64,000 nucleotides of DNA. Origin: Blasia pusilla (Eukaryota; Marchantiophyta; Marchantiopsida; Blasiales). Where the stretch lies: contig CM114274.1 in the NCBI GenBank assembly GCA_050084515.1, positions 21,266,001 to 21,330,000 on the forward strand, read 5' to 3'. Of the stretch, positions 57,061 through 64,000 are shown one piece after another. Made by a program: the position numbers and the translations under genes. The notes under the pieces are model-generated. The model ran no database searches. It had not been told where the DNA came from and worked only from the letters and a program-made list of their open reading frames with translations. Each line of letters begins with the position of its first letter. Position 1 is the first letter of the stretch.

Positions 57061-58439
57061 GTGTTAAAGATACTCACGTGTTCATGGCATGCATTGCCAT
57101 CTCCACCGTCGCCATGTGATGAGGGTATGGGTGAAGGACCACTACCTTCACACAGAAATGTGCCTCCAATGAGTTGGGCCGCTCCTCCGCAAACTTGGTC
57201 CACGCCATGAACCTGTGATTTCCATCCCAAATGAAGAAATGCAGATTCCTCATCTAGCTGAATTCCGTGCCCTCAACTTGCCTTCTGAAATCCTGGTCTC
57301 GCATCCTCTAGAATGTGTCGAGCTTTTCCAAGTCCTCCTCGGAAACCAGAGCTTGGGTTCCATGCTCGTCGTAAGGCTGAACATAGAAGGGAGGAAAGTT
57401 GTCGACGTAGGATGCTGTCGCCGCCGATTGTTTTAGCTTTGCGATGTCCTCGTCGGACTGAATTTTGCGGACGTATTCCATTGTCCGCAATCGGCATAGT
57501 GGAATCCTCGGGGTGTTGTGGCCCTCCATGAGTGCCATCTGCTTTACCACCTGTCAGAACCGGGACAAGAGGAATAAGCTACACTGAAATCCCAATGAAT
57601 TGCAATTCACATCATTCAAAAAACCTTGAACCTCTCTTACCCGCTCGAAAATGGGGTCGGTTTCTTGACCAGCTAACTTGTTTGAGACAGAAGCTGGCAA
57701 ATCGACTGGGAACTCGTCGATCCGATAGAGGTCGATGTCCTCCGCCGGGCCTGGAGTCGAGAATGACCACTCTCCGGCTTCTTCGGCCATGTCCACCATC
57801 TCCACGTTGGCGGTCCTCATGACCTCGTTGTCATCGATTTCAACTTCTGGCGTTTCCACTATGTTGATTGTGTCCCCGGACTTCGTGGGGGACATTTCCC
57901 GCATCTCAACACTTGCGGTTGGACGGGCTGGGCTATCGTTAATGGCTATCATCAATGGCTATCGCTTTTTCCCTCCTCGCTTTAGCCAATTCTGCCCTCC
58001 TCACCGACGCGTCCAGACACTTCTTTTCTCTCTTTTCATCGGCGATCCTTTTCTTCAAGCCCTGCGACGTCTTAGCCTCTGCGTTCTGTTTATCTAGCGC
58101 CTCTTGAACACGTCTCGCAAGAAGCACTTGGTTGTGCATCTCCGCTTCCCTTTCCCGCTCCTTGATTTCCTGCTGCCTTATTTCATTCGCCGAACGAGGC
58201 CTAGGAGAAGCTGACGCAGGAGTCCTAATGGACTTCGGAGTGAAGCTCCCAGACTTGTTGGCTTGTGATTTTTTCCTCGTCATTTTTTCCGGAAATGCCT
58301 CCACCTATGTCCACGACGAATCCCTTGATCAGTCGCCTTGCTGATGTCGAGATGGGAGCTCGAATCGTCCCGCAATCGCTCGGTCGAACCGTCTTGCTGT
58401 TGCGCGGCTCCGCCATCCTGGGTACGTCGCCACGTGCGT

Positions 58440-59110
58440 GAGCAACCTGTCAGAGACCGACGGGTTGAGCGCCTCCGTCGTATTCGGAAAAGAACGCGAG
58501 GTACCCGCGCAACCCGTCGGAGACCGACATGTTGCACGCCTCCGCCATCCTGGGTACGTCGCCACGTGCGCGAGCAACCTGTCGGAGACCGACGGTTGAG
58601 CGCCTCTGTTGTCTTCGGAAAAGAACGCGAGGTACCTGCGCAACCCGTCGGAGACCGACATGTTGCGCGCCTCCGCCATGTTTGGAACGGGAACGGGACG
58701 TATCTTGGGCAATCCGTCGGAGACCGTTGGGTTGCACGCTTCCCTCATCAAGGGTTAAGAATGAGGGCTTCCAGTTCAAGTCGATGGAGTTTGGCTGGCT
58801 GCACCACAAGGCGAAGCCCTTGCGCAACCCGTTGGAGGGCAACGGGTTGCACACCTCGCCGTCTTTGGGCTAAACGGCGAGGCACCCGCGGAACTCGTCG
58901 GGATCAGAGGGTTTGCACGCCCCCGGCATCTTCGGGCAAGAAGGAGCGGTATCCGAGCAACTTGTCGGAGAGCGACGGGTTGCTTGCTTCGAGAATGTTT
59001 AACAGAAGCGTGCAACCCGTCTGATGCCGACGGGTTGCAGGCTTCGGTAAGCTCCGGGTAATTTTTGAGTTACCAGGACTCCGACGGGTTCCAAGTGTGA
59101 TGCGCAACCC
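58440..59110 (+). repeat. Palindrome array in the divergent promoter region, copy C
   Basis: About ten palindromes near 58442, 58509, 58573, 58639, 58708, 58821, 58889, 58957, 59012 and 59071. The first four lie in two tandem higher-order units of about 130 bases (GCAACC...GACGGGTTGA, GGAAAAGAACGCGAGGTACC, then GACATGTTGC, CCTCCGCCATCCTGGGTACG). The centre is usually GAGACC, matching the promoter-region array of copy B rather than the intron arrays. Confidence 0.88.
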
Positions 59111-59247
59111 TCTTCTTCCCAAATCCGGTAACATATTGCAACAGAATTAAATGTGTTACAGAATTGGATCCATTGTGTCAGACAATGTCATCCACCGAAT
59201 TCATCTTGTCAGTAAAAATCTGTCAAGAGTATCTGTTTCCTATTCAC

Positions 59248-59254
59248 TATAAAT
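59248..59254 (+). promoter_or_regulatory. TATA box of the copy C transposase-like gene
   Basis: TATAAAT within TTCACTATAAATTAAA, 58 bases before the hexamer-containing leader's ATG at 59312. Same in copy B. Confidence 0.7.
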
Positions 59255-59261
59255 TAAATAT

Positions 59262-59284
59262 TCTCATTCTCATTCTCATTCTCA
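59262..59284 (+). repeat. (TTCTCA)n hexamer repeat in the transposase leader, copy C
   Basis: About four units between the TATA box and ATG. The longer version is in copy B. Confidence 0.8.
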
Positions 59285-60734
59285 GTCTTCTCCCGTTGGA
59301 ATCTTCTTCGAATGGATAATTATGTTAAGCTCACTTGTGGCAGTCATCTGGCGGCCCTTCCTCAATCGGAAATCATTCGACCCCAAGCTCGTGAGTCTTT
59401 CATAGCAGTAGATGAAAATTTTTCGTCTGCATTCGATTTCTTCTCCAATTGGAACCATCTTTGTATCCAAAGATGTTAGGTGACGGCATGAGAAGACATA
59501 ATACGTGAGACGGTCCCGCCAAAGTGACCTCAGCACCGTAAAGTATGGAATCTCCTACCTCTACCAAATGGTCAATATAGAGTTTACGGCCCGCCTGAAT
59601 TAAATCTGTTTCCCAAGTAGACGGTCTAGAATTTCCTAGTGCTCCGAGCTCTACGTTTGCAACTCCAAGCTCTGCAGATCCCGCTTCGACTCCAACTTTG
59701 CACGCTCGTAACAATGTTGTTTATCGTGAAGAGATTCCGGATGTTATCAACCTCAGTGGATCTGTCGGACACCAACCGGGCCCTCTGTCAGCCTACTTGT
59801 TCCTCTTGCGAGTATCAGGCAATAGTTTGCTTTCGTCTCTGCCCTTGAAAATGTTCAAGCACATTCTTGTCGACGAGTTGCCGCCCACGTACGATGGTAA
59901 TTGCATTTTTGAGTTGCCTCCACTTGGTCCTCGTGCTCAAAAGAAGGATGGAGGACGCCTGAAGGGTATGGACAGAAAGTCTGATTGTCATCGATGGTGC
60001 AGGCTTCAACGGACCAGTGCTTCAATTCCAGATGGTCCTTGGATTGTCTCCCGCCGCCAATGCGTGGGAGCCTGGGAGTGAAGAAGTCCAGCATGCCCGT
60101 ATCTAGAGCGCAACGGGCGAGTCAATACGTCGCAATTCCCTCCCAAGAATGCAGAAACTCCATACGAGGTCAGTGCCACCATACCGCCGGGAGGCCATCG
60201 ATGTCCTCATTGTCAGGCATCGCCCTTCTGCGTTGGAGCGTGTCCTGCATACATATTTTTCATTGTCCACGACTTGGGCTCCACGTCAGAGTATACAAGG
60301 GTGGCTGTCCATGTTGGCTCCCACACTCATCCTGTGACCGATGCAATTCAAAGACACATCAAGGAGGATGTGGCGAAGAAAGTTGCCGAGGTCTACAGAA
60401 ACTCTCCGGGTTCAAAGCCCGGAGTGATCAAGCTCACAACGGCATCACAAATTTGTGAACAATTTCTTGGAATCCCTGGACAGGGCGAGATCACGGCGGT
60501 TGAGGAGAAAAAACTCTGGGAAAATCTCGCATTTCTCGTTGATCCTGAATGCTTCCGGAATTTGCTACGTCAGATACGAGTTCTGGATGGAAAGACGGCC
60601 GAAATGGATGCCATTGCCAGAATCAAGGCCAACTCAGAATCCTTGCTGAGAATTGTTTGTAAAGTTGTAGCTTAGGGTGAGAAGCGTGGGAATTATATGG
60701 ATTTCAAACCCAAGAAACCAAGCAAGTTTTCGGA

Positions 60735-60995
60735 TGCGACGGGTTGCCCGAGTGTGCAACCCGACGAAAACCGACGGGTTGCATCCAGATGTTTGGTGCA
60801 ACCCGAGTGTGCAACCTGTTGGGACCCGACGGGTCACAGAGTCGTTCATGGGATGCCTCGGCCTTGCAACCCGTTCGGTTCCGACGGGTTGCAGTAGGTG
60901 GGTTTAAGGTTACAACACGTCGGGACCCGACGGGTCGTAGAGTCGTTCATGGGATGCCTCGGGCCTGCAACCCGTCTGGTTCCGACAGGTCGCTT
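60735..60995 (+). repeat. Palindrome array inside the transposase-like gene, copy C
   Basis: Five palindromes or half-site pairs near 60739, 60811, 60865, 60914 and 60967, spacing about 52 bases. Their centres (GGGACCC, CGGTTCC) differ from those of the promoter and the ParB-gene intron. GTCGTTCATGGGATGCCTCG is repeated between them. Confidence 0.85.
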
Positions 60996-62345
60996 ATTTC
61001 TTTGACTCCTGAGTTATTTTCGTTCCCTTCTAACATTTCCGTCGTTGCAGGGATTGAACGTTCATGAAAATGTCCTCTGCCCCAACACAAGTGGAGCAGA
61101 AAGTGTTCATTCCTCTTGGAGGTCGTCACAAGCATGCCAACGAATTTCACTTGTGGAGGCATGCCAACAAGACCAGGCAAGAGCAATGCTATAGTCTGCA
61201 GCATCCCATATCTTTCTCAAAAAAGGCATAACAAAAGGAAAAGGGCTGTCGATCTACGATCTGATCTCTATGTCGTAATTTGTGAGATCTGGTGATGAAA
61301 AATTGTATGTCGAAGCCTTCAACCGGTGCGTAGCTGGAACTCCACTCGAGCAAGACGTACACATAGGTGGGGATATTCGTGGGCGGGTTTCAAGACGTCC
61401 CATACAGATGGTGGTAGAGCAGTCCGAACGAGACTCGTGGAGACCAGATAAGTATCTTGACTTTGCAGCGGTGAAGAGGCAAAGATCGAGGAACGAATCC
61501 GGTGATTGATTTGGATGAGGAAATTACACCGCCCAGGTATTCGGGGACCCCGGACCCGTCCCAAATCCGTGATGGAGTTACTTCTCCAAAATCAGTGAAT
61601 GTTTTATTTCAAAAGCCCTCCGTTGCTGGAAGTTCGCAACATCCTATCACTGGGGTGGTTCAACAATATGGGATTCCGGTAATGGAGGTGGATTGCAACC
61701 TAAAACGGTGGCATATATCTCAGAGCAACCCAGGACGTGGACCCACGTGTAGGGAAGGATCTGATGGCATTAGGAGAGCATGCGGCACTTTCCTAAATAA
61801 GAACTGTACAAGGACTGGACGACCTCTGCCTGGGTTTTGGGGACTCGAAACCTTTGATCGTTTCACGAGGACCGGGGATCAATTGAAGTACTTCTTCTGC
61901 CCAAATGAATCTTGCGCTTTCCGGAAGTCTTATCCGGCTGCCATTGGAGCTCCGGGAATACCCCCACGATTTGGCCCATCGCCGCAGGTACGAACTGCAC
62001 TCAAGACGAAGTGGACAATCTTACAAGTGCCGGTTTCAGACTCAGAGGCGAGGAAGTTCGAGCATGTTCGCATTATAGAGACCTTCGATTTACGTTTCAA
62101 CCCAAGATTGATGTCAACATGTACCCGGAGAAGGTGGATGATCTCAATCCATTATTTCTGTTTGAGTCTAGAAATGGGGTGAAGAGAAACAGAATGTGCA
62201 AGGCCAACGGTGGAGAGAGCAAAGCGAATTGCAGCACTCGGGGAGGCAAAAATGGAGATCATCGCCACGAAAGATGTCTTGAGTGGCAATGGAATAGGAA
62301 GGATGTATTGGGTCAAGAACAACACTGTAAATTCAAGTGTCACAG

Positions 62346-62482
62346 GGGTGTATGTGGTGCACATCTGTTTCTTTCCCACATGTTCATGTGATGACTTTGT
62401 CCAAAGAGAGACAAGTGGCAAAAGGTATTTCCCTTGTAAGCACATGTACTATGTGTTGCTGGTAGTTTTAAGAGAGTCGTAG
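62346..62482 (+). other. SWIM zinc finger at the transposase C terminus
   Basis: The frame reads YVVHICFFPTCSCDDFVQRE, then TSGKRYFPCKHMYYVLLVVL and a stop. The CxC...CxH spacing and flanking hydrophobic strands match SWIM fingers, common at the C terminus of MuDR/FAR1-type transposases. Confidence 0.7.
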
Positions 62483-62500
62483 GTAGGAGTAGGAATCCAC

Positions 62501-62765
62501 CAACCAATTCTGTCCCTCAAAGAAGTTCGAAGTATTTTAAACAAACCACTTTGAGGATGCAAAGGAGGTTTTAGATTGTACTTTTATTTTTTTTCTCAAC
62601 CTTCACTTCGAGCTTGAACTCTATTCAGCCCCGGGCAAATGACAGATTATTTCGAGACCTTGGGTGGAAAAAGTGATTGGTTCCACACTTATGATTCCAC
62701 TGATTTTTCAATTTTCTAAATTTTATGCAATTTGCAACTCGTCGGACTCAGAGGGGTTGCCAAAA
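62501..62765. other. Junction between copy C and the gypsy element
   Basis: Non-coding. A last palindrome lies at 62731-62760 (GCAACTCGTCGGA and a GGGGTTGC mate), immediately against the truncated PHD finger of the gypsy element. This suggests the gypsy sequence was cut at the element border. Confidence 0.5.
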
Positions 62766-64000
62766 TATGGAAGAGGTCAAACATGACATGCCATCCCTTC
62801 GAACAGTTATCACAAATCAACATAGTGGATGCATCTCTCGCAGAGCCACATAACATACATCTCAAAGCCCGTACAATCGCCAAACTGGGATCAATTGTCC
62901 CATCGATGTTTGGAAGATGACATGGTGCACAATTACGCACATGATCTTTCCAAACCAATCCATCACGTCCCTCCAGGACAAGAACACCAGAAGATAACAC
63001 CTCTCGCACTCGCAAAATCGTACGCCCTGCAGTCACATCCAATGTAGTCGGTGCCGTCTGTTGTAGATAAACATAGTCACCAGGATGAAAACGTCGAATA
63101 CTAGGCCGATAGCCTCCTCCCCGAATAGTCGCATACCTCAAAGTATCTCGATGTTGAGCGATCGCCAAGTTCTCAAAGGCCATGGGCATAATGCGCCGAA
63201 ACAAATCTGCCCGTTGAGAACATGCTCTCACCCACCTATCTGGATCATCAAGGTCCAAACCTCCGTAGTATCCCGACGAATAGCTGCAGGTAGATCTGGG
63301 TCTCTCCCATACAACAAGAAATAAGGTGAAAAGGATGCCAAGGATGCTTGTCGACTGAACCTGTAACCCATAGCCAACCATGGTAGCTGAAGGTCCCAAT
63401 CACCTAGGTGACCTTTCTGCAAACCATACTTCCTCAACCCTCTCTTCACCGTCTGAACAACTCGTTCAGCTAGACCATCAGCCTCCGGGATGATCCCGAG
63501 ATGTCGTACGATGATCTACCAAGGCCTGTGTACATAAGACCTGAAACTCACCAAGAAACTCTGTCCCCTGGTCAGTGAGCACCTCCGCTGGAGCACCAAA
63601 ACGACTAAGCACACGATCTAGAAAGGCATACGTTGTTCCCTCGCTTGCTTTTGTCCGCAATGCTACCAACTCTATCCATTTGGAGAAATGCTCAATCATC
63701 ACCAACACATAACGGTTGTGACGTACTGTCAATGGTAAGGGTCCTGCAAAGTCCAAACTCCAACGATAACCCAAACCCATAATCGGCAAAGGATGCAAGT
63801 GTGGAGTGGGAGCATTGAATGATGCTCGCACCCTATCGCAAATCATGCACCTCGCCACAAACTGTTGCACATCTCCGTGCATACCATGCCACCAATACTG
63901 AATCTGAAGCAAGCTATACGTACGCTTTACTCCAAAGTGGCCTAACTCCTCATGAGCATGTCGCACTAACCGTGCTCTCTGAGATGGATGTGGCACTATC
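62766..64000 (-). mobile_element. PHD-type Ty3/gypsy element, second copy, running out of the window
   Basis: Integrase, minus strand. 63478-63996 has HAHEELGHFGVKRTYSLLQI, CMICDRVRASFNAPTPHLHP, YRWSLDFAGPLPLTVRHNRY and LTDQGTEFLGEF, so both catalytic Asps are present. The frame then shifts before the Glu-containing AERVVQTVKRGLRKYG. 62716-63449 has WLAMGYRFSRQASLASFSPY, ILRVREVLSSGVLVLEGRDG and a PHD start, RCMLCGSARDASTMLICDNC with SKGWHVM. The finger is truncated at about 62766 by palindrome-element sequence. It is about 80 percent alike to the copy at 18863-19826 by eye. Confidence 0.85.

Larger units (their letters stand above)
55483..58283 (-). pseudogene. ParB/Srx-like (methyltransferase) fusion gene, copy C, truncated
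   Basis: Exon 1, 57641-58283: TRKKSQANKSGSFTPKSIRT, coiled coil REREAEMHNQVLLARRVQEA and KARREKAIAIDDSH, then a short ATCAATGGCT duplication that shifts frame, and DIDLYRIDEFPVDLPASVSN. Exon 2, 57078-57550: LRTMEYVRKIQSDEDIAKLK, FPPFYVQPYDEHGTQALVSE and FFIWDGNHRFMAW, with two stops. Intron 2 carries eleven palindromes. Exon 3, from 56352: IVSEGNVTHHWIQDCDRVRK down to FKVCVLPQAELDEEVEGNKR, where similarity to copies A and B ends. The methyltransferase part is absent. Splice sites match those of copies A and B (donor after MNT, acceptor CAG-GATTG). Confidence 0.65.
59312..62482 (+). pseudogene. Transposase-like gene of copy C with SWIM zinc finger
   Basis: Begins MDNYVKLTCGSHLAALPQSE like copy B. 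It then has TPTLHARNNVVYREEIPDVI, LSAYLFLLRVSGNSLLSSLP and, after frameshifts, GGHRCPHCQASPFCVGACPA. YTRVAVHVGSHTHPVTDAIQ follows (possible WRKY/GCM-type C-x2-C...HxH finger), then IKEDVAKKVAEVYRNSPGSK to 60675. An intron-like palindrome stretch is at 60735-60995. Later parts include FVRSGDEKLYVEAFNRCVAG (61270-61510), a Cys-rich SQSNPGRG...CGTFLNKNC...FFCPNESC region (61720-61930) and the C-terminal SWIM finger CSCDDFVQ...FPCKH (62385-62445). The RNase H-like core seen in copy B is missing, so this copy is deleted internally. HxH finger plus SWIM points to a MULE- or KDZ-type transposase; the family call is inference. Confidence 0.55.
55483..62500. mobile_element. Copy C of the palindrome-rich two-gene element, inverted relative to copy B
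   Basis: In order: ParB-methyltransferase gene (minus, truncated at about 55483 before the methyltransferase part), palindrome-rich divergent promoter region, then transposase-like gene (plus) with SWIM finger. The arrangement is the mirror image of copy B. Outer limits are approximate. Confidence 0.7.

Overview
This window is nuclear DNA of a land plant. It holds GT-AG introns, two recognisable host genes and many Ty3/gypsy retrotransposons. The host genes are SPINDLY (SPY, minus strand, 3' end beyond position 1) and a nuclear Ycf49-like chloroplast protein gene (38136-40009, minus). A non-seed plant (bryophyte, lycophyte or fern) seems plausible from the style of the transposons, but the sequence does not fix the species.

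Layout: 1-9511 SPY, 17 exons in the window. 9.5-17 kb AT-rich intergenic DNA with repeats, a LINE-like relic and a (CT)19 microsatellite. 17.1-23.3 kb a decayed Ty3/gypsy element (minus) whose polyprotein ends in a PHD finger, carrying a nested 1579-bp TG...CA insertion. 23.3-29.6 kb copy A of an unusual element gene. 30.3-35.3 kb a second gypsy element (Tat/Athila-like, minus). 35-38 kb featureless or short repeats. 38.1-40.0 kb the Ycf49-like gene. 40.3-41.8 kb a Helitron helicase fragment. 41.8-54.6 kb copy B of the unusual element, broken by a chromodomain gypsy element (46495-51587) and a solo LTR (51985-53261). 54.6-55.0 kb a 368-bp TG...CA unit. 55.5-62.5 kb copy C, inverted relative to B. 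62.77-64.0 kb another copy of the PHD-type gypsy element.

The most interesting content is the element present as copies A, B and C. It looks like a two-gene transposon. One gene encodes a transposase-like protein with an HxH motif, an MADNAQ motif suggestive of an RNase H fold, and a C-terminal SWIM zinc finger. The divergent neighbour encodes a coiled-coil, ParB/sulfiredoxin-like domain followed by a permuted (beta-class) N4/N6 amino-methyltransferase-like domain. The shared promoter region and the introns of both genes are packed with more than 40 imperfect palindromes, with arms GCAACCCGTCGGA and TCCGACGGGTTGC, spaced about 64-67 bp apart. A ParB-like/methyltransferase protein encoded beside arrays of parS-like palindromes suggests a self-recognition, segregation-like or self-marking system. 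The genes and palindromes are read from the sequence; their functional link is inference. All three copies are decayed by stops, frameshifts and nested insertions, so an intact relative would have to be found elsewhere in the genome.
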